Shown here: positions 11,804 to 26,315 of the stretch, one piece after another
Layout: the number at the start of each line of letters is the position of its first letter
Numbering within the stretch: position 1 is the stretch's first letter
Assembly: GCA_018881555.1 (NCBI GenBank)
Contig: JACAXG010000105.1
Location: forward strand, 124,001 to 188,000
Direction: 5' to 3'
DNA: 64,000 nt
From: Amblyornis subalaris
Taxonomy: Eukaryota; Chordata; Aves; Passeriformes; Ptilonorhynchidae
Program-made: the position numbers and the translations under genes
The notes under the pieces: model-generated
What the model was told of the DNA's origin: nothing
The model's database searches: none
The model's input: only the letters and a program-made list of their open reading frames with translations

Positions 11804-13492
11804 CAGGCGTCACAAAAATCTGAGTCAAAGTGGGCAATGCTGGTGTGTTGGATATTGAAGTTCTGTCACCATTGTGACCTTTTCGGTTACCAGATGATGC
11901 TACCTGATTAGACGTCTGTTTAATCCAGTTTAATCTAGTAGAGAGGTTTTGAAAAAAATCCTACAATTCTCTTGTCTAGATAAAAACTTCATTATGCAAA
12001 TTTGGCTTTCTAAATTTGGTAACTGATAGTAGCAGGATTACTGGAGCCTTTTTTTGTTGTTTGTTTGGGTTTTTTTGTTTTATTTTTATTTTTGTTGTTG
12101 TTTTAGGATTTAAAAGACAAGAAAAGTCTTAGCTATTTATAAAAATAGAGTAAATATAAAGTAAAATGAAAATAACTGTACATAGCTGCTTAACTCTTGA
12201 ATAAGAAACTTGACATGCAAGAGCACTTAGATAATAAAGTTTCCTAATCTCTAATTTTCAGACAGCATTTCTATGGACTGTGATCAGTGTGGATTGTGGA
12301 AAAGTATTTCTGTCCCATGATACAACTCTGGGACATGTGACTGTCTCATGACTACTAAATTTAATGTAGTATTTTTCTCAGGGGAAAGTCAAAGTCTTTT
12401 TTCTTTCCTTCAAACTAAATATTCTGAACAATTTTTGTTTTTTAGTCAATATTTCAACTTTATGTCTTTGCTAATATATAGTTCTATCAATAATGTCTAA
12501 ACTAGTAACATGCATTATTGGCAAAATGGCCAATAAATGAGGAATTGATAGATTGTTTCTTCGAGAAGCTAAACTCATGAGAGTCAAGTGTAATTTTGGT
12601 GTAATCTTATTTACATACAAAGAAGGGGATGAATTTATGTCTCCTCAGCTAAGAAGTAACAAATAATATGAACTAATTTTCTTGTTCAGAAATACAGATA
12701 TGGCTTGTAGCCACCCCTACTACTTTCTTTCTGTTTCCTTTCTCTCAGACTACTGTACCCATCAACTATGCAGAAGGTCTGAGTCAGAGAAACAGCTCTT
12801 GCCTTCCTTCCTACAGACAAGTTGTCCTAACACAGCATAATCTATCCTGTAAATAAGCTGTGAAATAGACTGGTAGACTGTTGCTCCAAAGTTCTCTGAA
12901 AATACAACCAGTTTTAAACCTAGGATCTGCACCTGGCTGTTACTGTACCATGCTTTCGATTACAAATTTACAAATTAAAAAATAAATCAACAGTACTGTT
13001 CTTAAATAATTATTGTAGAACAAGATGAGTAAATAGGAAAAAGCAAGACATTGGAAACTTTGGAAAGGTGAAATATGATCATCAGCTGAGGAAGACCCTT
13101 GTACTAAATGACGGGTTTGTAGGGTCTGCCTCACTTTCTGTGAGTAGGCAGATGTTTGAATATTTTGTATGCAATAGCAGTGGGTAAACTGGGCTTTTTG
13201 CTCAGATTTATTTTTAATATTGTCCTTTTTTATGGTTGAATAAAACCTAAAAAAAATAATAAGCACACCTAACTTTCTTGTTCATCATCAGCCAGCAAGA
13301 TCTCACTTCCTTCCTGTCTGTTGACATATTAAAGGTGCAATTTCTTGAGCAACTTGCATTGTAACAGAAATAAGGCTAAGAAGAAGGTTCAGTGAAATAA
13401 GGTGTTTACTGAAAAGTTCCTATTTGGCTGTATGAGATTTAAAAACCCAGGGGCTTATTTAAAGTCTTGTAGCCCTTCACACTTTGTGTGTG

Positions 13493-13503
<11 letters not shown>
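11804..13503. other. Non-coding DNA, no gene seen
   Basis: AT-rich, with a T-rich low-complexity run at about 12050-12105. No protein or RNA gene recognised. Confidence 0.5.

Positions 13504-13549
<46 letters not shown>
13504..13549 (+). repeat. (TA)n microsatellite
   Basis: Perfect TA dinucleotide run of about 23 units. Confidence 0.95.
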
Positions 13550-13551
<2 letters not shown>

Positions 13552-16265
13552 ACTAAAAATCCCTATTGGATATGGCAGGTCATTGCCTCCAAATATTAAA
13601 AACTTGTTCACTTGCTATTTTCCTGTTTTTAAATTTAACTAGAAGTAGCAAGTGATTAGTCATCTGTACAGCATAATGTGAGCTTATTGTAACATTATCT
13701 AGCGTATAGACACAAGAATATCAGCATATTTCACAGAATTTCAGTCTGTGAAAGAAAGAAGAATTTTGCATCTTGCCAGTTAATTATCTTCTCTTTTGTA
13801 GTTTGATATTGATATAGAACCGTTAAACATACATCCTTGGGAAAAAAAATCCACCAAAAAACCAAACCAACCAGTAGAAACAACCTTTTTGCTATTTATG
13901 TCTATAAAGTGACATTAACATTCAGTTCTCAGGTGCAATAATGATATAGACACAGAAATATAATATAGAACAGTAACTTATTTTTAAAAGGACAAATTTA
14001 TGACAGCCAAAATTGAATAGCTTAAATAAACACATGTATGATTTTGTTCAAATATCTTCATTTTAGGATTGAGGCATCATGAATTCAGATGTAATCGACT
14101 CCTAAAAATGGGATACTTAAGCCACCAAGTCTGGCATTTACTGAATAACTCAAATTCCCATCAGTGCAAAAGAACTTATCTTTATGCTAAGTCTGTCTTA
14201 CAAAACAAAATAGTAATAAATTGAAGGTGACAACTCTTTTTAGATTAACTGAGAGCAGACTATGAGAAAACTCCCACTTCTTCATGGACTACAGTAATAA
14301 ATATTCCTTGTTGACTTTTTATTTTATACCAGTTCCTGTTCAAGATTTGTGATTACTGAAATGATATTATAGAGAGTATAGATAAGATCATATATTTTTC
14401 ACCTTTTTCTGTAGAGCTGGATGGGTATTTTCCATTATGTTATTTTGAAGTGCCTTCAAGCAAGGTTATCTATATCACAATCATGAGGAGAGGTTGTCAG
14501 AAGCCACAAGGTTTCTGGAAGACCACAGGTTCATAAGGTGAACTGGAAAGAAAATGAGAAAAGGTTCAGTGTTTTTGTGTATGTGTGTGTGTGTGTGTGT
14601 GTGTTTGGTGGGTTTTTTTTCTGAAGCTGAATAAACATGAATATTTTCTTGTCTGAAACTTTCTGACTTTAATAATTGGCATTTCTGTTAATAACCTGGA
14701 AAAAGACAAGTTGTAGCTGAAAGTGCTTTTGAAGAGAGTTCTTCTTTGATTTTCCTCAGGCTCGATCCCTAGCACATGTTATTTTTCTCACATCACAGCT
14801 GTCCATCATAAGTGTTTTTCCTTGTGGTACATGATATATCGAGCTTGATGTTGTAAGTAATACAGAGTTGTGTGGAATTTACTAGTAGACTGTAATATTT
14901 ACTCCATTCACTTAAACAGCAGCTGTACACAGATATAGTGCCTTGTTTATCTGTACAGTTTTTTACCACTAGGATATATCCAGAAAGTATGTAGCTGTAG
15001 CAGTTGTTGTCATGTATTTTTAGAGATAAGTTTTCAAATATTCAAACATGGCTATCATCTGAGACAAGTACACACAAATTACCATGATTTAGTATGTACT
15101 TCTAAATAATCACATTTTTCAAGATCTCTGAGCTTTTAAGTGGTCTGCCCCTTTCAAGCCCTTACATTTACATATTTGTATAATATAGACCTCACTGCCT
15201 TTGCATACCAATGTAAATCAAAAGTAACTTTGTTAAAATCAGTGGTGGTAGGTAGGAAAAAAATTATTGTGAGAGATGACTCTGCTGTATACCTAAAATA
15301 TTTTTTATATATGGGAGGTATAAGACTTGTCAGCACTATCTTAAATTGATGTCTGTATTTTATATTCACATGCCATTACTGCTGCTGAGAATAAACTTCT
15401 CTGCCCTCTTCCATGCCGCATCATACACCATGAATGCAAACTAATTGCAGTGGTAGTGGTAGGCTGGTGTAGAAATACACACACATACACACACACAAAT
15501 ATACATACGTAAAATGTATATTGCAGGATGGGAATGCATTCCCAAAATTTAAGATTGGAGGAAGCACACATACTTGAACCATGACTTTGGCAAACCTCAG
15601 AGAGAGTTGTTGCTATTGTTTGCAAGCTAATCTTCCCTTTAGGTAATGCTCAGCATTTCTGCTTTCTGGTGCTATAGCCTAGTCACAGTGAGATCATTCC
15701 CTGCAACAACAGAAAGAGAACTGAGGGGGGAAAAAATCAGATGTCAGTAAATAAATTTATTAATTAACTTTGGGGTAGTATAGTGTTTCTCAGGACTTCC
15801 GTTTCAAGACATACTAATGACCTAAAAGTGGACCTTGAAAATGGTTCTGTGCTTCTTGCTGAAAATCATTCCCTTGGCAAAAAAATGGCAATCATACATG
15901 TCTAGTCTGCTGTACAAGCTGAGCAATGCTAAAGTGGAAATCTGATAAAGGACACGGGCTGACTAAGATGGCAGAGTTTAAAGCAGTGCAATTTCAAGCT
16001 GTGTACTTCTAATGTATTTTTTTTTAATCAGCAGGAACATAGCTGAATAATATACGCTCTATGATGAACAATATAGCAAGGGAATGGCAGAGAAAACCTG
16101 GAAAAGGATATGGTAGTGTTGTAACTAACATGATGATGTAACTGCATTTCCACCTGCACCAAGAGAGTTTTCTAAAGTTGATGAAGTCTGAGGATCTTTA
16201 AATGAAGATACATGTCACTCTGGCATGTACCTCAGGCCAGGGCGATTAATTTCCCTATGTAATCC
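13550..16265. other. Non-coding DNA with (TG)n and (CA)n runs
   Basis: AT-rich sequence with a (TG)n run at about 14578-14604 and an imperfect (CA)n run at about 15477-15497. No coding or RNA feature recognised. Confidence 0.5.
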
Positions 16266-16820
16266 TGTCTTGGTTTAAGACAATTTAAGGGCAGGACACT
16301 CTAAAATGAGTTATGTTCCCTTTTAGTCTTAACCACTCTCTTTTCACCAATAAGGAGAGACGAATGTGAGTAGGTATAAGTGAAAAAATAACAGTTTACA
16401 TAAAAATGAAACAGCATCAGGCAAAAAATAACAGTGATAATCACTAGTTATGCATTTGCTGAATCTCCCTGACTCATTGGGAACAAGGAGTAACAAAATG
16501 GCAGAGAAACCTCTCTCCTAAGATGACATGCTCCATAGACAACTGGAGACAAAGGCACAAAATGGTGGACGAACCCTTCCCCCAAGATGGCGTCTTCCAC
16601 AGACAACGACGCAATCTGACAGACAAAGGCAAAGATGGCAGACAAACCCTCCTGGGCTCAGCCTTCCCCCTGGAACAGAAAATCGGGAAGGTGGGAGCTT
16701 ACAAACAGTTCTGGTGGCAGATGGAGGGTACTAGCATTGCCAGGGAGATCCGGCCCCATGGTGTCAGCCTCCCTGATTCCTGTTGGCGGCCATGGTAGCG
16801 TGTGTGTGTGTGTGTGTGTG
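16266..16820. mobile_element. Possible older LTR fragment split by a younger LTR
   Basis: Opens TGTCTTGGTTTAAG at 16266, the terminal pattern seen in other LTRs here, and has an ACCAATAAGG box and a GAGTAGGTATAAG stretch similar in placement to the R/U5 side of the minus-strand family B LTRs. It becomes GC-rich (CAAGATGGCG, CGGCCATGG) and runs into the (GT)n tract at 16799-16820. GC-rich sequence resumes at 18233 beyond the inserted solo LTR, so the original element may continue there. Orientation and far end are not resolved. Confidence 0.4.
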
Positions 16821-16823
16821 TGT
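16799..16823 (+). repeat. (GT)n microsatellite
   Basis: GT run at the left junction of the solo LTR at 16821-18232. The last bases may already be LTR, because the target duplication (gtgtg) is itself made of this repeat. Confidence 0.9.
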
Positions 16824-18232
16824 GGTGGTTTAACCCAGTGTGGAGAAAACCGATCGGTTAAAACAGCTGACGGACAATGAGTTTAAACCACTGATATAGT
16901 TAGAGATGCCTCTGCTGGAGACATGTTTAAAAAACACCCAGGAAATGCGTCCTGCCTCTTGTTCCCCTGCCACTCCCGTGGCAGGAGGGCCCCGGGACCT
17001 GGCCCGGTCCAGTGGGAGCCAGCCCCGCTTCATCTAGCCCCATGGCCCAGGGGCCTGGCAGGGGGGAGGCTGGCCCGTTCCATTTAGCATCCCAGTGAGA
17101 TAGAGCCGGCACAGGCAGCCACAGAAGCTGAGGCTGCTGAAAGAGAAAGGACTGTCCCCCTGCCTCCAGAGACAAACGCGGTAAGATCAAAGAGCAGAGG
17201 GCCAGGGAGCTGAAGCTGATGCAGCGATTTATTGCTAATTAGCAGCACTAAAACCGCTGTGAGCCGCCACCAGCATGAACAGTGGCTCGGGGGCAAGGCA
17301 GCGCCTCCCTTTCACTGATACCAGCCAGAGAAGCAGCGTATGACCAAGAGCGAGAGAGCAGGCGAGTATTATGCCAATGTGAATCCCGTAAATCCTCCTG
17401 CAGGCATTTCTGCAAATATTAACTTCTCTTCCAAGTCAGAGAGAAAGGAAAGCAAGTCACGTGAGGGGAAAAAACATGGTGACCGGTAATTCAAGCTGGG
17501 GAGAAGGAGGAAGTAGCAGATGAGACGCCATCTTACCACCGGCACTGACCCCTTTGTGTAAGCTGTGGGAGAGACTGTAATAGAACCAAACTATTTTTCT
17601 CTATAATTCATTAAGGAACATTTGAGGGGATATTGGAAATTCACACAGCCTGAGAATAAGAACCCTTTATGCTGCGAGCAGATGATGTTGTAGCCTTTGG
17701 AAATTATGAAAGAGAAGGAGAGAATTTATTTTTTTGGCTGGAATGACTCGTCCTTAAAAGAGTACCCCATTGGACCCCTTTGTGGCCCATGGACTGCGAG
17801 TTCTTGTGGGAAGGAGAAAGATTCACCACTGCAGAATCTGGGCGGGCTGTGGTGTTTTCTGAAGGTTTGGAACCACACTGAAGACACTCTGCTGGGAGCT
17901 ATCTTCCATGGGATGGATCCCACAGCACAACAGAAAGAATTCTTTTCCCATCCAGAAAATGGCAATAAGAACTCTTAATCAAAAAGATCAAAATTCCATG
18001 TTTTATGTCCCTTTGCATGATCAGTGAGAAAGGTTGGGATGTACTGGAAAGAGAAGGAGTGTTTGGAGATTTGCCTCAATATCTTTATTATCATTATTCT
18101 TTTTACCTTTAGCTTGTTAGGTAATAAATATATTCTATTATTTCAAGTTTTTGGAGCCTGTTTTTGCCGTCAGATCCTCTTAAGAACAACTTCTCATGGT
18201 GGTCTGGAAATTCTCCAGGCTAACCTACGACA
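16821..18232 (+). mobile_element. Solo LTR, long family A (plus strand)
   Basis: A solo LTR of about 1412 bp. It opens TGTGGTGGTTTAACCCAGTG and ends TACGACA at 18232. The bases on both sides are gtgtg (16816-16820 and 18233-18237), a plausible 5-bp target duplication in a (GT)n tract. It aligns along its length with the minus-strand solo LTR at 2255-3516: the GGTTAAAACAG block near the start, a central segment around 17650-18010, and the 3' end after the AATAAATA at about 18125. A GC-rich segment (about 16960-17200) is more diverged between the copies. No retroviral genes are attached. Confidence 0.75.
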
Positions 18233-18665
18233 GTGTGTGGTCAGTGCTGCTGCTTGCTGCCTCTTCCTGCTGCTTGCTGGACTCCACTGGTGTTGGTGCA
18301 GCTGTCTCGGGTTGCTGCTTCCATGGGAGGAGGAAGAAAATGGACCAGTTGAGCATCAAGGAATGGTTGCCCGGCCCTGATCAGCTCTGCACTGCAGACA
18401 GGTGGTGTGAAATTCACTCTGAAACAGTTTTGGATTGAGAAATGTAGCCTCTCACTTTGCTGCTGTTGCTACTCAGAGACCTGCCTGAATCAACCTCTTC
18501 CAGAGACCAGAGAGAAACAAAAGAAGGCTTCTGCCTTGGGCCGTCTCAACTTCCCTGTGAGAATGAAAAAGAAATGCAAGAGACTTCTGCCTGAGTGACT
18601 CTGACCTTAACAAGGTGCTGGCATCCTCTGGCCTCCTCAAGTCTGTTTCTGACCGCCAGGTCTGC
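18233..18665. other. GC-rich repeat-like block after solo LTR
   Basis: GC-richer than its surroundings, with CTGCTGCTTGCTG runs. It abuts the LTR's right target duplication and could be the continuation of the element at 16266-16820. No open frame with a recognisable motif. Confidence 0.3.
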
Positions 18666-21600
18666 AAGAGAAAGTAATAATTTTGGGCATATGACAATAG
18701 CACAGATAGCTATGGAATACAATAACATTTTGGGTTACCTAGTACAGATCCCTACTTTTCAGGTTTGATAATGAAAGAATTCCAATAAGCGCAGGAAGGT
18801 AACTGCAGTATTTCACATAACTTGTGTAGAAAGAGAATTTCTTTCCCAGGCAGGATAGGTGGAAGTGTGCAGGCTTGGCTGAAGGATTCATCAGAATGGT
18901 AAAATTTTGATGGGTGTAGTAATCAGAGGTTTATAAATAGGCACACGTGCACTTTTAATAGGAGTAGAAGTATCTTGAAAAGAAAACTACAGAAGCAATA
19001 GAGAAGTAAAAAGAATAAGAAGCTTCATAAGTAAGAGCAATGTCTCCTTTTAAAATTGTGAGTCATATATAGAAGGGATCTGGTTCTGGAAAAGTGATAT
19101 CTGCAAAGCCATGCATAAATGCATGTGACATTATAAGGAACCCATGTATATGTTGTATTTACAGCATTATACAAATTGCCATGCACAAAACCATGGGCCT
19201 ATTCTTTGCTATAAGCACATATCATCGCCTATAACTACTGCTTAAATGAATGAACCTGCATACAGTCAGAAATGCATCAACCAAGCCAGTGTAACTAGGC
19301 TGTGTGGTGGATGGAATCTGAATAAATCAGTAAGATATAAATTAATGAATTTCAAGTGTATGTAGTTTTACAATGGCTGCATTACATTAGCCACTCATCA
19401 CTGTCTTTTCACTTAGATTGTCACAGTCACTTGTGTCTTGCATAAAGCCTTTAAAATAGGGGTTGTTTTCCTGTATGATCAGTCCAGAGGGACTTTGGTG
19501 CTGCTTGTAGGTACCACGGAATTACAGACAGCTGATAACATTAATATTGCTGAAATGATTGAATGGTAAGACCTGGATGTAGAGTTTTGCTCAGCTCCTT
19601 GCATACTCAACATGTAGTTGTCATCAGCCCTACCTCTTTGATGTCTGGGTCTTTGACCTGTGGTTACCACACAGTTGACCACACGGAGGCAGCAAAAACT
19701 GAAGATAAATGGTAAAATTCTGGTCTTGCTGAGTTAGGAGAACGGTTGCATCCAATGAGAGTATGTACATCTGCAGAGACTGTGCTAGTAAATAAAATTT
19801 CTTCCCCAGTGATATTACTTTATCCTGTGTTCTTACTCAGGGATATATTAATCTTCTTTCTGAAATATGAAAAGGAACAGTAGCAGCAGAATGAGAAAAC
19901 AAAAAGCACTGATCCTCAGGATCTCTAGTGTCTTCTACTCAATTACACACCAATAATAGTCATTGCATGAAAAAATCCTCAAAAGGCTGTGGAAAAACGA
20001 TTGTCTTGGCTGTAATACAACAGTACAGTCTAGGAGGAGAAAAAAAGCCCTTCACTTCTCCCAGAGTGACAGACATTGTGGTGCAATGTTTAACACTGTT
20101 TTTTTAGAGTTATATTTCTCCTTATGGCAGGACTTATATGTTATCATGCCAACCTCACCCCATCAGGAGTACATCAGGGCTCATACAAATTTTGGATCCT
20201 GGTCTACCAGCTGTAGCTGCTCGAATCATATTCCAGCTATGATCTCTGTGAGCTTGCTGGTGATGGAAATGGACTAAGACTGCATGATCTGAATCTGTTC
20301 CTGTTTCTAGCCAAGAGAAAAATAGGCTAGTCTTGGCCTTTTAATTTACAGAACCATTCTGGAAGGAAAAACAATGAAAAATCTCAATGAACTAGGAGGG
20401 AATAAATGCTCTCATAGGTTAGCCATGAGCTGGAGAGGAGCACTTCTAGAGCTTTCTAAATTGCAAGACAAAAGGGAAGGGAAGAGCCTGGCACTTAAAA
20501 TGGGACAAAGATGTGAAAAAAAAGACAAAAGAAGAGTAAGACCTGAGAAAACATGAAGATGACAGAGAGAGAACTGGTGGAAAAGGAGGGCGAATAAAAA
20601 GGAACAAGGGAAAAAATAAAGATGCGAACAGAATTAAAAAATTGAAAAAGAGAAATGCAGACAAGGAGTCAGAATGGGTTGTACAGGTGACAATACAAAA
20701 GGGAAGAAGTAGGCTAAAGGAAGGAAAGCTGAACAAGATCACGAGTCCTAAGAGTCACTCTGTTTCTGTTCATTCTGTTTCTACAGGATGATGCTGCATC
20801 AGTACTGACAAGACTGCCTGATAGAGGGGGAGACATTTCAGAGGCCTGTACATTCATAGGGTGTAAGAGCAACACATAAACTCCTTATGATCTCTGAGGT
20901 GAAAAAAGGAAGAAAAAAGGCATAATATTTATCCAAACTTATGACTTTCGAAGTATGTACACACATTACTGCCAGAATAATAAATGTGACAAAAAAAAAT
21001 AAAAATTGAAAGTACAACTAAACCAGTATGCTTAGTGTTTTATTTCTTGGGTCCATGTTTACACAATATTGAAAACTTGTCCAAGGAAATTTCAACTTAG
21101 CTGACTGAAAAATATTCTGAAAAATATAATTTACTGACAATTTTTATTGCATAAGAATTTTGTAGTCTAGTCAGCAGGGTTTAGATAATAATTTCTAACC
21201 TTCTGCCTTTATCCAGAATGGCTGTCACCATCTTGACTTGAATGTTTCCCTTGACCTCCCCAGTGGCCTTTGCTATGGGAGAGTTTACAAACATGAGAGA
21301 AGAGACAGATAACACTCTCCCAAATCCATCCAAATCCTGAACTTCAGTGACTGTTTGAACCAGAAACCTTCTTTTGGCATGGACGAGTGCTATGTGTCAG
21401 TTTGGCCTTGCTTATGACCAGTTAAAGGTCTGCTGTCAGACTCTTTTTCAATTCTTCTGCCATTCCTTGTGGCTAGGTTTTAGTCCACTGTGAAGAGGAA
21501 GTCTTCATGAACAGACAACAAAGAAAGAACCTTAATAGTAACCTCTGATACTATTTACATACTGGGAAATGCTTGCCAGGCAAGTCTGTTGAGGCAGAGT

Positions 21601-24600
21601 GTTGCAAAGTGCTTGTATGGAGCACATACTAAATAGTTAATAATTTAAAATTGTTTATGGTTTCAGCAGTTGCTTGTTTTTATTTTCCTATGTGTTACTG
21701 TGAATATGGCAAAGAAATGTTAGGCAATTCCTTAAGAAATAAATGATCACATGAATGAAAGATAAAATGGATAGTTTGAGTGGAAAGAGTGAGTCCACCA
21801 GTGCAAAGAATGTCACCAGTAGGAATAATTTTGAAGGATGGCAGGTGCAGTAAAAAGAAACTTTTAAAAAGAGTGTTCTGGGGCAGTGCTCCAACTCTGG
21901 CCCAGAAGGAAGTGTGTTACTTACTGAATTATGTGCAACATTTTGTTCAATATCCTGTTTAAAGATGGTATTTTCTCTTTGTGCTGCAAAAGCAGGGAAC
22001 AGAAGCCTTCCAGTAAAAAGCTGTGTTCTTCTGCTGAATTGCCATTGGTAGACTGTGTTAAAATGTTCTAAGGCATACATTTCTTTAAAGATAATGTAAT
22101 GTATTTTTAAATTTTACAATATGTATGGAATTAGTGTGGAATTTGAGTTGATGTTGATCACAGAGAGTGAAGATGACATGTAAAGGTCATCTTGGAAAAA
22201 CAGAAGGCAAAAGAAAGGGTGTATATGTGATGGAGAGCTTAGGAGAGGTTAAATAGATGGACTTGGGGCCTTTGCCATCACACAAAGAAAAGATGGTCAG
22301 AAGTAGCCGTTATTTGGTTCATCCCATTTTGTCCTCTGCTGTCTGCATTCTGATCTACTGAAAACAATGGAATAGGGATACGTGGTACTCTAAAGTAATC
22401 GTTGCTTTAAGTAACCTACCTAACTTTAAATGTTGAGCCTGTCCAACATAGAAAACATGCTCATGAATCTACATTTTAATACATTCTGACTCTGTGGAAA
22501 AATATATGTAAACACTGCTTAAAATGGACTAGTAAATGACAATCTAGTAGCCATTTCACATATGTAAACTAGAAAAGTTCATATGTACTGCACAGAAGTC
22601 TGTTCCACATGCAAACTTCCGCATTTTTATTTTGAATGCTGCCTGTACCATATAACAAGACATTTTGTAAAATAAGCATACAAGAGCACATTTTATAAAA
22701 TTATGTAGTAATTGGATTATTTCAAACAAAGCATGTTTTTTCTCATATTGGTTTTCATAAACTACTCTTTTCTAGTAATATGATATTCAGCCAGTGGGAA
22801 TTTATATTTTCTACAGATTTTTTAAACTATTGTCACAGTTCTTTGTTTTGATTTTATTAGTAATCATGTTAGCTATATTTGTTATGCTGATTTTTCATGT
22901 TCTTTAATCTAATATGTACTGATACTGGATTGCTCCCACAGAAGACAAATGCAAAATAGATAAAATTGTGTCTTTGCATGACTGTATAAACTGTCTGTGT
23001 TCAGGAGTGACATTACAAATACTGAAACTTTAACTCCTAGGTACAAGGAATTGTAGAGATGCTGGATTCTCAGACATTCCGTGTCCAAGGATTACCAAAC
23101 ATCAGAGGTTCTAAATTTAAACTGTATTCTGCATGGTGCTTCATATTTAGCCCCAGTAAACCTAGAGCAAAGAATGCTCTGTGTGGATTATTTCTTCATG
23201 TTATTGGGTAGTTTCAGATGATGGCATTGATGATGCAGGAAATCACCTATACAATCAGAGGCAATGCAAACAGAAATAGACATTTAGAACCCTGCCTAAA
23301 ATGCAAGTTACAATTTTTCTCATAAAACCGTAAGGCAAATGGTGGAATTAATTTCAGTTAACTTTTAAATATATAGTGCAGGTCTCTACTGCCTGGATGG
23401 ACATCTCAGGTTTTCTTCGGAGTCAGAAAAGAGTAATAGTCACCCCTGGAGTGCACTTCATCTCATCCTACTGTTGACATCTAAAATTAATCATACTCTA
23501 GAATTGCCTATATATTTTTGTTGTCTCTACAGAAAATAGAGCACAGTTAATTCAGAACTGGGTATCTACATTTCAGATGGCTAAAATTCATTGAAAAGAA
23601 ATAACCTGCAACTCTTTTCTTCCAAGAGCCTTCTCACTTTGGGAAGAATGTTTGAGAGAATACTTTCTTTTTCCACAAGATTTAGCAGTGTTTAGCAGGC
23701 TTATGTTTATTTGTTCAATATGCAGACACCTTTACGACTTACACAGAGCACTAAATAAATAATAACTTGCTTGAGAAACCCATTTTTTGCTTGATTGGGA
23801 TGAAAAACAAGAGAAGTCACTGGACCAGAATTAACCTGGGAGAACAGTTACTGAAACCAGAGTGTCTCTACTGTGCCACAGGGAAGAAGAAAGCTCAATA
23901 ATTCATTGCAATACAGCTCAAAACTGAGTGAGATACTTGGATAGTCTTCCAGAAATGCTTAGCAATGGGTTTGTGTCTGTTGGTGATATTCAACATTGGC
24001 CCTGGTAATATGTTACTTTCCTCATTTTTCTACTTTAAAAACAATGTAGTCTGTTCTATTTCTATTTCATTCTAATGGAGACATAAATCTTTGTCCTAGC
24101 ACAACATAGTAAAATGAAGTCTGAGGAACTAAACCTGCTGGGGCAGAACGTTCTACATTTCTATAAAATGTTCATTCAATTTTGAACAGGCAACATATTT
24201 TCACTCTGATATGACACATGTAATTTTATTTTCAGTGTTTATACATTGTCTATTCTTTTGACAAGTAGCAGACAGTGTATAGTATGCCATGCTATTATGT
24301 TGTAAAAAATTTGCCAGCTACATATTTAAAGAGACAAAAATATTTGGATTAATTAGATGGTATTTTCTATTTGACAAGAATTTATCACAATGAAGCTGCG
24401 AGGCCTTCCTTGCAATGGGGATTAAAGTGGTGCCAGTTTGCTGTTTTTTGAGACGGACAACAGCTGTTTTTGTAGAACAAGTGCAGTATGTTAATAACTG
24501 GGTCAGTGCTCCATTCACGTCACTGTTTTCTTTCTGAGGGGAAGGTTTGTGCTGAAAAAATTACTGCAAAGGACAAAATGTGGGGTTCTGTCTTTGCTGT

Positions 24601-26315
24601 TTTACAAGGAGTCTTCAGTAGATGTGTTTAAGATTTTTTAATTGACATGCAACTTCCCTAAAGGTATCTATTTCTCACTTATTATAAACTGTAATAACAC
24701 TTCTATTGATCAGTAAATGCCTTCAAGGCATAGTCTCATTGATATTAAATTATAAAACAATAGAGATGGGCGAAATACATTTCTTGCTTATCTGTGACTA
24801 TCTGGAACACAAAATGCAAATTCTTTTGAAGATCCATAAGGAGGTAGAATCTAATTTGGTTCCTCATTGCTACGTTTTCATTTCAAAGTCCAATAGTAGC
24901 AAACTTAGCTTTTCCCTGCAGCGTGCAGGTGTAACACTGAGGATGCAGAGGAAACAGATCTGAGGCAGAAGAAAGCACTATTTTCAAACTGTGTCAATAG
25001 AAGTGCTGCAGTTTAATATACGTACCCACATGTGACTGGCTGTTTGATGTCATGATTGTGTTGAGATGCAGCAAGTTTCAAAGTCTGGTTTGTTCTCACA
25101 GTATGCGAGGATTCCTTTTTCACAGTGTGTTGGCTAACCTGTGTTCATCTGCAAGGTCTCTGGTTTATTGAATAATGTAGGCTCTTTTAAGTTGATTTTT
25201 TGTTCTTACCTCTTAATAGTCTTAACATTTCTTCAAACATACTATAGTATCACAGATGTCCTTTGACCAAAATCTGTTTTTTGATGTCAATGCAGTTCAA
25301 TATCTAGACCCTAGCCCATTGTGGAGTTGCAAAAGAAGTGGCCTATATTCTTCCATCTAGCAAAATTTTAAACAAAATGAAGATGTGAAAGAGACAAAAT
25401 CTCCTATATAAAGTGAAGGAAAACATTTTACAGCATAAGAATCTTGGAAAATGACAGAGAAAGAAAAAGAATAAATGAGAAAACAATTTATACACAGCAA
25501 GATTATGTAGAGGATAATAGAGGAAACGTCAAAAACCAAACATGGGTTCCAGCTGTTTCAGAGAAGACTGGGAAGACAGGAGTCTCTCTTAAGTTTTCTG
25601 CTCAGGGAAAATAGTCCATATGGTGCATATTCATCCATTCTGCTGCAGTTCACAGCCTGTTGGGGAATTACTCTTAGTGGGAACAGCATCTGGAGTGAAC
25701 TGTTGAGAATTATGGAATAATTCCATAATTAATAAAGGAAAGTGTGTTGCCTTCCTGGGGCCACGGTAAGAGACATCGCCAAGAAACTTTCCAGACTGGT
25801 ATAGTCTATTGATTATTACAGTGTTTGTGACTCTGTATTTAGGACATAAGTACATGTATTATGAAAAGCCTATGGAAGGAGCATGTGTGTCAAAGCTCTC
25901 TGTGCTCTCTGTTTACAGGAGGACACATCAGAAGAAGCTACAATGCACAATTACAGTAGTGATATTTTTCAGGTACAGAAACACAGTATCTTGAAGCTAT
26001 AAACCAAATGCCTATAAGTAAAAGATTCTTTCAGTAGCTATTTGATTTTACTAACCTTGACCTTCAGCATACACACATGCTCTTGCTTTTCCACATTGTA
26101 AGCTTGGAAGACCACCACTAATAAGGAAACACCTTTCATTTCCTGCTTTATATTTTCGTTATGATATGGCTGATAGATTTTTTTTTCCTTCAGTCTCTTA
26201 TGAAGAAAGCTAAACAATTTTGTAATTTTTAGCCTATTCTAACTCTTACCACTGTGTACTGGTCTGTACAGTCAATGAGTAATTGGTTTTGATCAAGTGG
26301 AACTAGCAATCTGTT
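18666..26315. other. Non-coding DNA, no gene seen
   Basis: 7.6 kb of AT-rich sequence without recognisable coding sequence, RNA gene or LTR ends. A purine-rich tract lies at about 20460-20730. This is the least repeat-altered stretch of the window and may be intron or intergenic DNA. Confidence 0.5.
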
